From Anthoceros angustus (taxonomy: Eukaryota > Streptophyta > Anthocerotopsida > Anthocerotales > Anthocerotaceae), in the NCBI GenBank assembly GCA_010909165.1, contig VJWM01000353.1:1-43489 (forward strand): a DNA stretch of 43,489 nt. Reading direction: 5' to 3'. Below the pieces are notes generated by a model that was not told the origin of the DNA, made no database searches, and was given only the letters and a program-made list of their open reading frames with translations. Of the stretch, positions 20,377 through 31,132 are shown piece by piece; the first letter of the stretch is position 1; each line of letters begins with the position of its first letter. The position numbers and the translations under genes are program-made.

Positions 20377-21024
20377 TCACATTCTCCTCCTTGCTTCCTT
20401 CAGCTGGCTGGCCAATTTTGCCTGAAGGGCATAATCTGCCCAAAACCTTCGCTTCCTTACTACCAGCATTCTATGTACCACTTTCTTGTGGTACTCCTCC
20501 TCCTGGGACCTTTTTCCTTCCAAGTCCTCTATTCGTTGAGCAAGCCCTTCCCTCTCCGCTTGCCAAGCATCTTTCTCGCGCTCCAGCTCCTGTAGTTGCT
20601 GGTTTTGAATTTCCAGCTCGGAGCGCTTCTCTTCCAAACTAAACCGGGCTCTTCTCAACTCTTCCTTCATGTCCCGGATCTGGATGGCTTGCGTAGCCAT
20701 CACCTGTTCTTGCGCGTCCATTTGCTGGACCGCTACCTTCTCCCTTCCGAGAGCCTCTGTTTTGCCCTTTCGCTCTTGCTCTAATTGGGCAAAATGCTCC
20801 TCATATACATCTCCATGAGTCTCGTTGGTGGTTGCTCGGATGGCTCTTTCTTGATTTGAGCCAACCTCCCTCAAGACCTTCTCGGCGATCCATAAGGTCG
20901 TGGAGCTTCTCCTGACCTTTTTCCGGCTTGGCTGCCTTTTCGTCGGACTCCATGGCCTCCAATTGCCATTTGGTCCCTTCCTCCGGCCATGTCTTGAGAT
21001 TTCACTTCTTCTTGACATGCCCAC
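20377..21024 (-). CDS. Coiled-coil 3' ORF protein of family A element
   Basis: A 215-residue open frame in pol sense between integrase and the 3' LTR. From about residue 70 it is a long heptad-patterned helix (HFAQLEQERKGKTEALGRE, then EELRRARFSLEEKRSELEIQ and LQELEREKDAWQAEREGLAQ). This points to a dimeric or higher coiled coil. The N-terminal 60 residues are basic and Ser-rich. The C-terminus is again basic (VVRKRRFW). No signal peptide, membrane helix or catalytic motif was seen. Upstream in its own sense lie a conserved inverted repeat and a TATA block. The frame is the best preserved long one of the 3' regions, which may hint at coding constraint, though the start may lie further upstream through a frameshift. 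The role is unknown; a structural or Gag-interacting role is only a guess. Confidence 0.6.
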   Translation of the reverse strand: MGMSRRSEISRHGRRKGPNGNWRPWSPTKRQPSRKKVRRSSTTLWIAEKVLREVGSNQERAIRATTNETHGDVYEEHFAQLEQERKGKTEALGREKVAVQQMDAQEQVMATQAIQIRDMKEELRRARFSLEEKRSELEIQNQQLQELEREKDAWQAEREGLAQRIEDLEGKRSQEEEYHKKVVHRMLVVRKRRFWADYALQAKLASQLKEARRRM

Positions 21025-21349
21025 AAGGCGAGGCTTTCTCTAGCCTTCAAATCCACACGGTGAGTGCTTCACAAGCACGCAATTCTCCTAGGGGTCCTAA
21101 TTCCACCCCTTCTTTCTTAAATCTCAGCTCTCCACCTCTCGGGCCATCGCGTGGCCTTCAAAATCGCTCCATCCGCCCTCCCACAGCGCGGAAGATGGTG
21201 GTTTAGCCTCGCGGCTTTCCTTGTTGCTTCTCCTTCTTCTTGCACTCCACCTGGGCTCTTGGGGTGAGTTCGCCTTAGCTCGAAAGGAAGTTGGCGCCTA
21301 CGCACTTTGCCCACTTTGGATGGGCGCCACTGGCGGCCACACAACCTAG

Positions 21350-21372
21350 ATTTTGTGCATCATTCACAAAAT
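21350..21372. repeat. Conserved inverted repeat attttgtg/cacaaaat
   Basis: Arms attttgtg and cacaaaat with a 7-base loop. Unchanged copies are at 22175-22197 and 33948-33970. It lies just downstream, in element sense, of the TATA block of family A, so it could form a hairpin near the 5' end of a 3' ORF transcript. Confidence 0.7.
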
Positions 21373-21457
21373 CCTAATCGATCTATAATACCTATTTTCC
21401 TACTCGCCTAATTAATCTCTTGCTAATTACTCTTATATATTTATCCTCTATTGATGA

Positions 21458-21470
21458 GCATATATAGTGG
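21458..21470 (-). promoter_or_regulatory. TATA-like block upstream of family A 3' ORF
   Basis: In element sense this reads CCACTATATATGC. Identical blocks are at about 22282-22294 and 34053-34065. It lies in an AT-rich stretch (21370-21480) between integrase and the coiled-coil ORF, matching the positions in families B (37321, 42643) and C (9918). Confidence 0.4.
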
Positions 21471-22460
21471 ATATCCCCCTTTATTCTAATTTCCTTTTGC
21501 GAGATTTGTCCTACCTGATCGCCTTACCCTCTGCTCCCCCTGCTGTGGTGGCGACCCTCGGTGATGATGCCTACCAACCTTTGGCGCTCTTCGTCTCGAC
21601 TCCTCAGTTCCTCGGAGTCCATTTCGTGATGGCCTCATCAAAATCGGAGGCCTCTGGCACTTGCGGCTCCTTTCATCATCATCATGAGGACCCAATGTCC
21701 TCCTCTTGGCCAAGCAAGATCTCATTGTTGGCCTTCAAAATTCTATTGTGGAGGTGGGCCCCAAGCTATGATATTGCATTTGGAGATCATCAATCTCATG
21801 GGCCACTCTCCATCTTCACACCTACCTTTGTAGGCGTCCCTTGAGGTGGTCAATTCCCCACCTTGACATGGAGGTCACATTCTCCTCCTTGCTTCCTTAA
21901 TTTGGTGGCCAATTTTGCACTGAAGGGCATAATCACAAAACCTTCCTTACTACCGGCATTCTATGTACCACTTTCTTGTGGTACTCCTCTTCTGGGACCT
22001 TTTTCCTTCCAAGTCCTCTATTGTTGAGCAAGCCTTCCCTCTCACTTGCCAAGCATCTTTCTCCGGCTCGGTCTCGATCTCTTGGGAAGTGAGTTCGCCT
22101 TAGCTCGAAAGGAAGTTGGCGCTCCCCCAAGCGCACTTTTCCTTTGGATTGCCACTGGCGGCCACACAACCTAGATTTTGTGCATCATTCACAAAATCCT
22201 AATCGATCTATAATACCTATTTTCCTACTCGCTAATTAATCTCTTGCTAATTACTCTTATATATTTATCCTCTATTGATGAGCATATATAGTGGATATCC
22301 CCCCTATTCTAATTTCCTTTTTGCGAGATTTGTCGACCTACGCGGTAGTCGCGACTTACGAGTCTGCTCCCTTCGACTACCGGCGTGTGTGGCGACCCTC
22401 GGCGGTAGTGCCCCCAACCTTGCCCTTGCCTCGTGCGGGGTCGGACCCGTTTTCCTCACA

Positions 22461-23447
22461 GGATATCCTTTTGCCTTCTAACAATATTCCACTCTAGTTC
22501 AAGATCTTGAGAATCCTCGCATGTTCCTCTTCAATCGGTCTTAGCCAAAAAAATCAAACTTGTTCGTCTTGGCTTTTTGGTTGCCCAAACTTTTCGTTCC
22601 ACATACTCCCCACCTCACTGTTTGCGTCCTGCAAACAACAGTCTCGGTGGGTACTTCTTAACCTTCCATCCATTTACTCGGTGGCGGTAATTCTCCCCAA
22701 TACTCGAGTTACACGGATCCATTCTCGTACTGCGCCACCTCGTAAGGTCCCATCCACCTTAGCCTAAGCTTCCTGGAAAGTCTAGGTACCGACTATCATA
22801 TAGAAGAACCAAATCCCGTCCACGATAGCCTCACTTCTCAACCTCCCATCATGCCTTTTAAGTTCCACAGATCATGCGTTTCTTCTAAAGCATCCTCCCT
22901 CGTTCTTCTGCTCTATGAATGATTCTAGTCTAACTACGGCTATCCTCTGGGATATCCTTTTGCCTTCCTAACAATATTCCACAACTCTAGTTCAAGATCT
23001 TGAATTTCCTGCATGTTCCTCTTCAATCGTTCTTAGCCAAAAAATCAAACTTGTTCGTCTTGGCTCTTTTGTGGTTGCCCAAACTTTTCGTTCCACATAC
23101 TCCCCACCTCACTGTTTGCGTCCTGAAACAGCAGTACTCGGGTGAAGGTACTTCTTAACCTTCCACCCATTTACTCGGTGGCGGTGCTCCCCAATACTCG
23201 TGGTTGCGGATCCATTCTCGTACTGCGCCACCTCGTAAGGTCCCATCCACCTTAGCCTAAGCTTCCTGGAAAGTCTAGGTACCGACTATCATATAGAAGA
23301 ACCAAATCCCGTCCACGATAGCCTCTTGCTTCCTCAACCTCCCATCATGCCTTTTACGAGTTCACTGAATCCATTGCGTTTCTTCTAAAGCATCCTCCCT
23401 CGTTCTTCTGCTCTATGAATGATTCTAGTCTAACTACAGCTATCCTC
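22461..23447 (-). repeat. 489-base tandem duplication
   Basis: The block starting ggatatccttttgcc at 22461 restarts at 22950 and both end in 'gattctagtctaactac-gctatcctc'. Shared words include 'ttcttagccaaaaa', 'cacctcactgtttgcgtcctg' and 'gtctaggtaccgactatcat'. It is the segment just downstream of integrase in element sense. Minus-strand text recalls the C-terminal integrase region but no motif is secure. Confidence 0.8.
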
Positions 23448-23452
23448 TACGG

Positions 23453-25332
23453 TCATCGTTCATCCTCCATGATTACAGCAGGTGGGTACTTCAAATTCCA
23501 CGGCATCACGGTGACATGCCATGTTAGATAATAAGGGTCTTCTTTGGTGGTTACCTTTTCCATGATCCTGTAAGCCCGTGCGAATGCAACAGCATCCCAA
23601 TCATACATGTGTGTCACGTACCTTGGTAAGGATTGTGCGAGCAACCCATTCGTCTTCTCCGTTAATCCATTCGCTTTGGGGTTGTAGAGTCGTCTTCGAT
23701 GCGAATGTTGAAGTAGGTGGTGAGTTTCAACGACCGAGTTGATCCCCGTGACCAACTCTAAAGGACATCCATACGGTTATGATGTTCTCGAATAGAAACT
23801 TGGCTCTGCGGTGCGTCGTCCTTCCTGGTTGCTTGACTTCCACCATCTTGTACAATAATCCGTAGCCACCAAAATGTGCTTCTCGTCCATTGCGTTGGTG
23901 GTTTGATCGGCCCTGATCGATTCCCCACTTCTCGAGCGGTGCTAGCGGCGGGATGTAGGTAAGAGGCCATTGTGTCGACAACGTGAGCCGCCCAACCCTC
24001 GACACGCATCACACCTCCGGGTGAACTCCCCACATCCTTTTGCATCGTAGCCCACAAAACCCGGCATTCAAAATCTTCTTAACGGTCACTGCGAATAGTG
24101 TCCACCCCTCTTACGCATGTGCATCCTCGTGGCAGTGCGGCCTCCTTAGCCGAGACAAGTCGGATCTTTTCGTCGGAGTTTATGCAGGACACCTTCCTAG
24201 CGATGGGGTGCGGCTTTATGGAGAAAGACCGCCCGTCCTTCCCCTTGACAACCCATCGGCATGATGCCATGCTCCGAGAATTTCGTACTTCACGCTCAAC
24301 AAATACCTCGGGCATGAACGCCCCTCGCGTTCTAATCTTCTCCTTCCGGTGTGCTCGTCTCCTCCTCCTAGGACGTTCGTTAATGGCTCCGGATGGCGTG
24401 TATCCATCCTCTTCGCTCGCCGCCCATCTTTTCGTTCCTACTTGGTTCGCATGTTCTTCCTTCATTAACGAGTTGATTTTCCCTCAACGTCGGTCCATCT
24501 CGTGCTCCCATGGCGACCTCCTCGACTTGTTGCACCTCCATGGTGATTTTGAGGATTGCCCAGATCGCCAACTCCCCTGCAATTTTCTTCAAGCTTGTCA
24601 TGGGATCTCCTTCCTCGTCCATTGCGTTGGTGGTTTGATCGGCCCTGAAATCGATTCCCCACTTCTCGAGCGGTGCTAGCGGCGGGATGTAGGTAAGAGG
24701 CCATTGTGTCGACAACGTGGGCGCCCAACCCTCGACACGCATCACACCTCGGGTGAACTCCCACATCCTTTTGCATCGTAGCCACCAAAACCCGGCATTC
24801 AAAATCTTCTTAACGGTCACTGCGAATAGTGTCCACCTGCCTCTTACGCATGCACGCCTCCGAGTGCGGCCTCCTTAGCGCCGAGCGGATCTTTTCGGCC
24901 CAAGTTTATGCAGGACACCTTCCTCAATAGGGTGCGGCTTTATGGAGAAAGACCGCCCGTCCTTCCCCTTGACAACCCATCCGGCATGATGCCATGCTCC
25001 GAATTTCGTACTTCACGCTCAACAAATACCTCGGGCATGAACGCCCCTCGCGTTCTAATCTTCTCCTTCCGGTGTACTCGTCTCCTCCTCCTAGGACGTT
25101 CGTTAATGGCTCCGGATGGCGTGTATCCATCCTCCACATCCGCCGCCATCTTTGCGTTCCTCAACTGTGGTTCGCATGTTCTTCCTTCATTAACAGTTGA
25201 TTTTCGCCTTCCGTATGGGTCCATCTCGTGCTCCCATGGCGACCTCCTCGACTTGTTGCACCTCCATGGTGATTTTGAGGATTGCCCAGATCGCCAACTC
25301 CCCTGCAATTTTCTTCAAGCTTGTCATGGGAT
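23453..25332 (-). pseudogene. pol: Integrase, frameshifted and partly duplicated (family A)
   Basis: The minus-strand open piece at 23453-23755 contains YNPKANGLTEKTNGLLAQ, with the catalytic glutamate codon at 23657-23659, followed by the RAYRIMEKVTTKEDPYYL part of the C-terminal domain. The piece at 23727-24005 has KFLFENIITVWM, preceding the second catalytic aspartate. Core entry EKWGID is at about 23,925 and again at about 24,655. The zinc-binding start appears twice as KKILNAGFWW followed by a CDACRGLG-type segment, because 23882-24609 is repeated at 24615-25332. The enzyme would insert the DNA copy. The duplication and frameshifts rule out a working protein as read. The same motifs in the same order are in the plus-strand copy at 8590-9740. 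Confidence 0.8.
23882..25332 (-). repeat. 733-base tandem duplication in integrase region
   Basis: 'tcgtccattgcgttggtgg' starts at 23882 and again at 24615. Both units end 'cttcaagcttgtcatgggat' (to 24609 and 25332). They share the core-entry, zinc-binding and linker parts with scattered small indels. Confidence 0.8.
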
Positions 25333-26200
25333 GAAGCTCCTTCCTCTTCTCTGGCGCCCTCCTCCCTAGGGCGTCTCCTCCTCGCCTCATGGCGCACCTC
25401 AGTGGGGGCCTTCCTCGCTCAAAAGCGGTGCTCTCATGTCCTTTTTTGCTTCCTTGCCAACGTGTGGCCTCACTTGCAGCCCCTGCTCACCCTTGAGAAT
25501 TCAGCCTCCTCCTTGCGCCCATCTGGCGCCATCCTATCTCCTCGGTTCCAAATTGTCCTGCTGCGGCTTTTCACTGCGCTCCCTTCTTGCTCATTTGGCC
25601 CCTCTGCGGGCTTGCTGATCAATTCTTAGGCCTTCGACAACATGCTCACCTCCTTCCCCTTGACTTGGGTCATGGTAACCAACTCCTCGTCGAAATCGAT
25701 CATCGTGGCTTCAAGTCGCTCTCCGGTTTGACGAGAAATGAAATCGGCATTCGATGTTGCTTCACGGCCGGTTTCTACGTCATAGTCAAACTCTTGCAGC
25801 GATATACCCATCGGATCCTTCACGACAAATCGGCTTGTTGACAAGATACTTCAAGCAAAATGATCGACATGGAGCGTAACCTTGCAAGCGGATAGTGTCT
25901 AAACTTCTTACAAGTAAATGATACCAAGACCCTCCGCTCCGTGGTTGAGTAGTTCTTTTGATCCGTGAAATGTCTAGCATAGAAAATCGGATGATCCGTT
26001 TCTTCTCATCTTTCGACTCAAGGCGGTCCCAATAGCATAGCGGACACATCCACGTATACATGAACGGCTTCCCCAATCCGGCGGTTGTAAAGTTGGTGCG
26101 CTCACCAAGCATCCTTCAAGCTGAAAGCCTCTGTCGTCATCCATTCGAAGGTGTATCCTTTTTGGTTAATTGTGTCAACAAGGCCGCCTTCTTGGCGAAA
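25333..26200 (-). pseudogene. pol: RNase H domain and linker (family A)
   Basis: The minus-strand piece at 25626-25844 reads SLQEFDYDVETG and SNADFISRQTGERLEA, the end of the RNase H unit, with the conserved NADF. The piece at 25786-26112 has ESKDEKKRIIRF and CLKYLVNKPICREG, the middle. Both match the plus-strand copy at 7791-8250. From 25,333 to 25,625 is a charged linker toward integrase, equivalent to 15,350-15,690. Frames change at least twice. Confidence 0.8.
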
Positions 26201-26950
26201 TCCTTGATGAACCTCTGTAATACCCACTAGCCCTACAAAAGCTACTTTGCCTTCACCGTTTGGGGTCGTCCATCTCTATCACTGCCTTCTCTTTATCTAC
26301 CAATCCTCGTCGAAACTCGATGTGCTAATAGAATGCCCTCCGTCATGCCAAAATAACACTTCCGGATGAAGTTTCATGTTCGACTCCTGCATTTAAAGCA
26401 TTGCCTCAAATGGTCTAAATGCAAGTTCCTTCTCCCAAATACGAAATCATCCGAGAATACCTCCATGAACTTCCTCGGAAATCTCGGAAGATCGCGTTCA
26501 CTACCCTGGAAAGTGGCGGGGCATTGCACAACCGAAGGAGCTTGAATAGGCATAAGTTCCCCAATCCGTGTGAGCGTTGTTTTGTCTGATCCTCCTTCGA
26601 AATTTGATTGTACCGAATATCCATCAAGCTGTACATCTCATGCCCGCTCATGTCAACACCTGTCCATGAAAGGTAAAGGTGATGATCCTTCTTCGTTGCC
26701 TCGTTGAGTTTTAAAATCTTGACACACCGCACCTTTCCTGCTTCTTTGGTACAATCACGATGGGGCGACCCACTCCTTTGGTGAGCAGGGTAAATCACCC
26801 ACCTCAAGTATTGGTCGGTGATCCTTAACAACCATGGAATACTTGGGATTGACTGTGTTGCGATCAGTCTTGCCCTCCTTGAGTCTATTCGATGTATTCC
26901 CAGTTCTTCGGTATCCTGTCATGTCGGTAATCTTGAAGGCAAACACATCA
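26201..26950 (-). pseudogene. pol: Reverse transcriptase (family A)
   Basis: The minus-strand piece at 26415-26831 contains KEAGKVRCVKILKLNEATKK, GHEMYSLMDIRYNQIS, EDQTKQRSHGLGN, LCNAPPLSRVVNAIFRDFRG in order. The catalytic box is readable as FSDDFVFG, with aspartate codons at 26446-26451. The upstream piece 26755-26946 adds the entry block RNTVNPKYSMVVKDH. These are blocks 1 to 5 of a Ty3/gypsy RT. The part after the catalytic box (26,200-26,430) is decayed. The frame is interrupted by small indels, but all key residues can be located. Confidence 0.85.
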
Positions 26951-27400
26951 ACATATTCTCTAAGGACCCTCTGAAACTCATCTTTTTCTCACGCCTAGGT
27001 ACTTAGAAATCTTGACTACCTTGCTAGGTTCTAACTCTAGGTCTTCTACGCATCGGGATCTACATATGTTCCCTCGATGCCTATCTTGGTTCGGATCCCT
27101 CTTAGGAAAGTCTCGCTCATAAGCTGCCCTTCCAAAAGGCTACTCCTTCTCTATGGGCCTCATCCTCGACTCCTCTATTCCTCTGTAAGCAGGCATACAC
27201 CAAATCACTCTTTATTTGACCTCGTGAGGACCCCGATATGCTCGATCCTTTGCAGGAGCTTACCCGTGCTACAGGTGTACCGTCGGTGGGTTGGACTCCC
27301 CTCATAAGGGCCTTACTCCATGACACAAAGCAATCGCCGCGGTCATTATCCCCGGACTTGAAGGTGATGCCACTCGACCAAAATCAAAAACACCGGCCAT
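26951..27400 (-). other. Protease-RT linker (family A)
   Basis: Contains the minus-strand open piece 27117-27326 with WSKALMRGVQPTDGTP and a YACLQRNRG segment. This intermediate region is typical of long plant gypsy polyproteins and has no catalytic motif. Parts of it (27,000-27,200) survive in the pol-deleted copy at 15,800-16,010. Confidence 0.45.
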
Positions 27401-27700
27401 ACAAGGCCTACCTATCAAAACCTTATAGCCTAAATCAAAAAGGTGCATCACAATGTAGGTAAGATGGAAGGTGAGTCCCCAATTATAGTGGGCACGTTCT
27501 CGGCCCCAGTGGCTTTCTCCTTGCAGTCGGCCATCCGTAAAAATACTCGGGCGGGTGAAACTCGGTGAATCCGAGTTGATGAGCCGTCTCCTCCGTCATC
27601 AAGTTGACTCCGATCCGAATCTAATGGCACGTCGGGCACCAAACACCCGCAATCTCAACCTCAATCTCGGGTGCCCCAAATCAAGTTCGACCACATTTAC
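27401..27700 (-). pseudogene. pro: Retropepsin-like protease (family A)
   Basis: The minus-strand piece at 27448-27642 begins DVPLDSDRSQ. The DS codons at 27616-27621 fit the D-S/T-G active site with the glycine lost by a one-base shift. In a neighbouring frame NLMTEETAHQLGFTEF follows, the conserved block after the active site, and then FYG and ADCKEKATG. The enzyme would process the polyprotein. The frame is broken. Confidence 0.6.
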
Positions 27701-29183
27701 CTCCGCGCGATTTCTCCTCCCCTCGCTTGAGATTCCCGATCGCCTCCTTCACAATTTTGCGGGATCTTGGACTTCACCGCAAGCATCTCGGTGACCACAA
27801 ATTCGCGGTCAAGTAATCGTCGTGGCCGGAGATTTTATCGACAAGTTTCCTCCCGCTTGCAGCCACAGCTCGACTCCGACCTTATTGGTAAAGTTCGATT
27901 CCATGACCCTCCTATCGGGTGGGTTCCCATACCGTGGATCCGATTCGCTCTGCGACCCTGCTTCCGTATCGGGTGAGCTGTTTAATTCATCTTCCGGCAT
28001 TGCCGCTACTTCTCGACTAATGTCGGGAGGAAGCGGTTCGTTCCTCCCCTCCTTTGGTCCTTCCCCAGGGTAGTCTGGTCTATCCGTAGTGCCGGACTAG
28101 GGGTGATCGCCTTCTGCTGGGCGGTCTTGTTCTGCTCCTCTTGTGCGCGAACAGCGTCTCCGGAGCCATGGTGAGTCATCCCTCACCTTCCTCCTTCCTT
28201 CCTCATCGCCGTTTTCCGATCGTCCTTCTCCGGCCCGAGTGGTTACCACAGCCACCATCAACCTTTCATCCGCGCTTATTTCTCCCTCGTATCCTTCCTC
28301 CACGATACGGCGTCACCTTTGATCCCTCGAGGAATCATACTCCTTCCACCTTCAACACGGTGTTGTGGTCACGTGATGCGGTTTCGGTGTTGGGTCGTGC
28401 CTCTTCGCTGCAGCTCCGTAAACGACCACATTTGGTGTCACTCGCGTCACCCGTGCATCACAGGGTCCCCATTTTATGTCCCAATTCCTTACATACAGCA
28501 AAGGGTACATAACCTACTTGCTTCCGTGGTTACGGGCATTCGTTGAGTAGTGTCACGGGGCTCCGCAATTATAACACCCACTGGAATTGCCATCGCCTCG
28601 TGTGGATCGGTCTCCATTGTCCGGCGATGTCGGACGTGAGCCATACCTTGAGGGTGCGGTCGGTGGTAAGTCGCTCTCATTGATTGAGGTGGTGACTTCC
28701 GGTGACGCTTGTGCAATGCGCCTCGTCCACGTACCAATAATCTCGGCATGGGTTTCCACATGATTTACGCGTGTCGCGGTGCGAATACATTCTCGGTTGG
28801 TGTGTCCCGTTTGATGACGGATCGAGCAATACACCAGTGCGGGCGAAGGAGATCTTCGTGGAGCTTGATTCTTCGCCTTGACCTCCAACTCGGTCAACGC
28901 TTGGTCAAAGCCTCCACTTGTCCGGCAATCCCTCCTCCGCTGCGACGTTTCTCCTTCTCCATCCGACGGACCGTCTTCCCTTTCCTCTCCTTCTCCAATG
29001 CGCGTTCCGCCTCCTCTTGTCGTTTTGACCTTCTCGGGTCCTTCCTCATTCGTCGTTCGTAGGCCTTCTCCGATTCCTCATCCGATGTGGAGCCTTGAGT
29101 TCATTGTCCTCACTTTCGATGTGGAAGAGGCGGACTGGAGGAGGTGAGGAAGGCGAGCTAGATCTCCTCGATCCTTTCTCTTC
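27701..29183 (-). pseudogene. gag: gag C-terminal part with CCHC knuckle (family A)
   Basis: A zinc knuckle lies at 28534-28576 on the minus strand. CYNCGAP is followed by a stop in place of Gly, then HYSTN, and the last Cys is one base out of frame. Upstream is SPPQSMRATYHRPHPQG, shared with the plus-strand element. The open piece 28553-28897 is rich in Arg, Thr and Ser, with a second Cys/His cluster (CSIRHQTGHTNREC) that itself fits C-X2-3-x-X-H-X4-C spacing loosely, so two knuckles may have existed. 27,700-28,530 is the linker to protease, without recognised domains. Confidence 0.6.
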
Positions 29184-29756
29184 TTATGACTCCGCCTCTT
29201 CTTCCTCCTTCTCCCCTCGGACTCCCATTCCTCGGCTAAGCGGAGGCCCCCTTAGCGTCTTCGTTCGCTGCGTGTACCTCCATTTTCGTGACAAGCCACT
29301 CACAAACCAATCCAACGCTTGTTCTTGTGAGTACCTAGAGCTGGGTGGATCTCCCGGCCTCTCGGGTGCACATTTCGGAACCCGATCCAGATATCCATAA
29401 AACCTCTCCACATAATCGAACAACGACTCTCGTTTCTTCCTTCGGAGGGTTCTCAACTTGGCCAAGGTGTGGTGTGCGTAACTGAGCCCTCGGAACCGAT
29501 TCAAGAAGGCTGCCTTAAGAGCTTCCCAATCCGTCGGCGCTTCTGAATTATATGTGCGACCATACCACTGTTGGGCATGCCCTCTCAGCAGTCCCGGAAA
29601 GATGCGCAGTCGCTCGGCGACTCCATCCTCTAAATTTGCGTGGGAGACGTGCTCGAAAGTTCTTACGCCTCGCATCATCTCCCTTTTCTTCTCGCGAATT
29701 TGGCGTATTCTTTGGCGACTATGAAGTTGGCGGTCCTCCTCCTCCACCAACTCCAC
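29184..29756 (-). CDS. gag: Gag core, Retrotrans_gag domain (family A)
   Basis: A 190-residue uninterrupted frame with the full signature of the gypsy gag core. TFEHVSHANLEDGVAERLRI leads to FPGLLRGHAQQWY, then DWEALKAAFLNRFRG, LRTLRRKKRESLFDYVERFY and the tail ALDWFVSGLSRKWR. This is the capsid-like domain that assembles the particle. It is the best preserved coding block in the window. The true Gag starts further upstream (29,757-30,370) through a frameshift and continues downstream to the knuckle. Copies of the same domain are at 840-1340 and 16030-16480. Confidence in the family is high; function is lost in the present frame context. Confidence 0.88.
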   Translation of the reverse strand: MELVEEEDRQLHSRQRIRQIREKKREMMRGVRTFEHVSHANLEDGVAERLRIFPGLLRGHAQQWYGRTYNSEAPTDWEALKAAFLNRFRGLSYAHHTLAKLRTLRRKKRESLFDYVERFYGYLDRVPKCAPERPGDPPSSRYSQEQALDWFVSGLSRKWRYTQRTKTLRGPPLSRGMGVRGEKEEEEAES

Positions 29757-30370
29757 TCATGTTGCTCGTTGGTGTCACCGGACCAACACTCCTCTCGCCG
29801 GGTAGGAAACAAATCGGGATCCTTGAGCACGAAAATCTTCTACCAAGGGAGTAGCGACCTCCCTCTAGTCGTCCCAAAGATCAATCGATCGGCGATTCGA
29901 TCGAGTCGTTCCGCCAAATCCTCCGACCAAGCACGAAACTCCCGCTCGGCGACCTCGTCGTCCTTCCTCTCGGCGATCCGGAAGATGAGGTGGTGCCACC
30001 GCTTTGAGAAGCAAAGCGTCGCGGGCGTTCGCGGCGGTTGTGAACAACTTCGTGCTCGGAGGCGCGGCCCTTCCTAAATCGGACACCGACTTCTCTTCGA
30101 CCTCCTTCCTCTCGCTGTCGGTGATCTCCGCCTCTTCTTCCTCCTTCTCCCCTATCCGTCGTTCCGCACCTCCGTCGCCTTCCGGCGTCACGGCGACTTC
30201 CTCCGCGTCAGCTCGTGTCTCTACTTCCTCCCGCTGTCCACGAGTGGCGACAGCGGCGGTCTCTTCCCTTAGCCGGTTTCTTCGTAAAGCTCGTAAATCT
30301 CTCGCAGTGACAGGCGGGGGTGACCTTCCGCGTGTATCTCCCCGAGATCGACCCCTATCTGACATCTGCA
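29757..30370 (-). pseudogene. gag: gag N-terminal region (family A)
   Basis: The minus-strand open piece 29865-30371 (168 residues) starts MQMSDRGRSRGDTRGRSPP and is strongly charged (REEVETRADAEEVAVTPEGD, EKEEEEAEITDSERKEVEEK). It ends near the core domain with a frame change at about 29,860. This fits the disordered N-terminus of plant gypsy Gag. The ATG at 30,371 is a reasonable start, lying about 200 bases after the primer-binding site in element sense. Confidence 0.6.
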
Positions 30371-30571
30371 ACCATCCTCATGTCCTCCAACCCACAGGTG
30401 TTAAGAGGAAAGCAAATCACACCCCGTTTAGTGTCTCAACCAGTCACCCCTATGACACTTAGGCGGCGTGAAATTCCGTCTTCTCACCCTATGGTCGACT
30501 CTCAGTCCCTTTGAAAAACATTCTGCAGCCTAGCGATGGAAACCACAAAACTTCAAACTTTCAACAACAAG
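30371..30571 (-). other. 5' leader of family A element
   Basis: About 200 bases between the primer-binding site and the gag start, without a long open frame. It is much shorter than the family B leader at 1621-2370, and the two are not obviously related. Confidence 0.5.
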
Positions 30572-30589
30572 TCCCCGGCAACGGCGCCA
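30572..30589 (-). other. tRNA-Asp primer-binding site
   Basis: tccccggcaacggcgcca on the plus strand. In element sense this is TGGCGCCGTTGCCGGGGA, complementary to the 3' end of plant tRNA-Asp, including CCA. It is separated from the LTR end (tgtggtag at 30594) by four A residues. This site fixes the element direction and the inner LTR edge. Confidence 0.9.
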
Positions 30590-30828
30590 AAAATGTGGTA
30601 GGGAGAATCCGGGGCACTCCCCAGGTCCTCCCACTATAGCGGCCACACTTATCCCACGCCCGTCGTTGGGTTTCGTCCCATGAGACTTGTGTGAAAGTTC
30701 GAGGTCTTGTGATGCCCGTCGCTTCTGATGACACACTCTCGACCTTCTAAACAAGCAAGGCACCTCTACTCTCCCTCTTCTGCACCACTTGCCTTTGCTT
30801 CGCCAACCTCGACCACAACGACACAAAA

Positions 30829-31132
30829 CAATTGCGGGTCGCCTCGTGACAAAGCCTACCACAGGCGCCCAGGACCCCAGTTCACACGATTTCGTCCCTA
30901 CTTCTAAGACCAAACTTGACCTACAGCACAACACAATTGCGGTCACCTCGTGACAGCCTACCACGGCGCCCAGGACCCCAGTTCACACCGCGATTTCGTC
31001 CCTACTTCTAAGACCAAACTTGACCTACAACGACACAACACAATTGCGAGTCCTGCCTCGGAGAGCCTACCACGGGCGCCGAGGACCCCCCAGTTCACAC
31101 CGCGATTTCGTCCCTACTTCTAAGACCAAACT
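30829..31132 (-). repeat. Three-unit tandem repeat inside LTR
   Basis: Units of 105-107 bases start 'caattgcgg' at 30829, 30934 and 31041, each with 'gcctaccac', 'gcgcc', 'aggacccc' and 'ctacttctaagaccaaactt'. The partner LTR has two units. Confidence 0.8.

Larger units (their letters stand above)
20060..22310 (-). repeat. Tandem duplication in family A 3' region
   Basis: The block starting 'ggcgctcttcgtctcgactcc' at about 20,080 restarts at about 21,580. Both units run through 'ctcatcaaaatcggaggcctc', 'ggaggtgggccccaagc', the attttgtg/cacaaaat inverted repeat and the TATA block. The second unit lacks about 0.6 kb that encodes most of the coiled coil. The next family A copy (33350-34090) has the shorter form. 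Confidence 0.75.

Noticed and set aside
25333-25625. Separate small gene between RNase H and integrase
   Set aside because: It aligns with the linker in the pol-deleted copy at 15,350-15,690 and has no start or domain of its own.
29184-29756. Intact, active Gag gene
   Set aside because: The core domain is open, but the N-terminal part and the zinc knuckle lie in other frames and the pol genes are broken.
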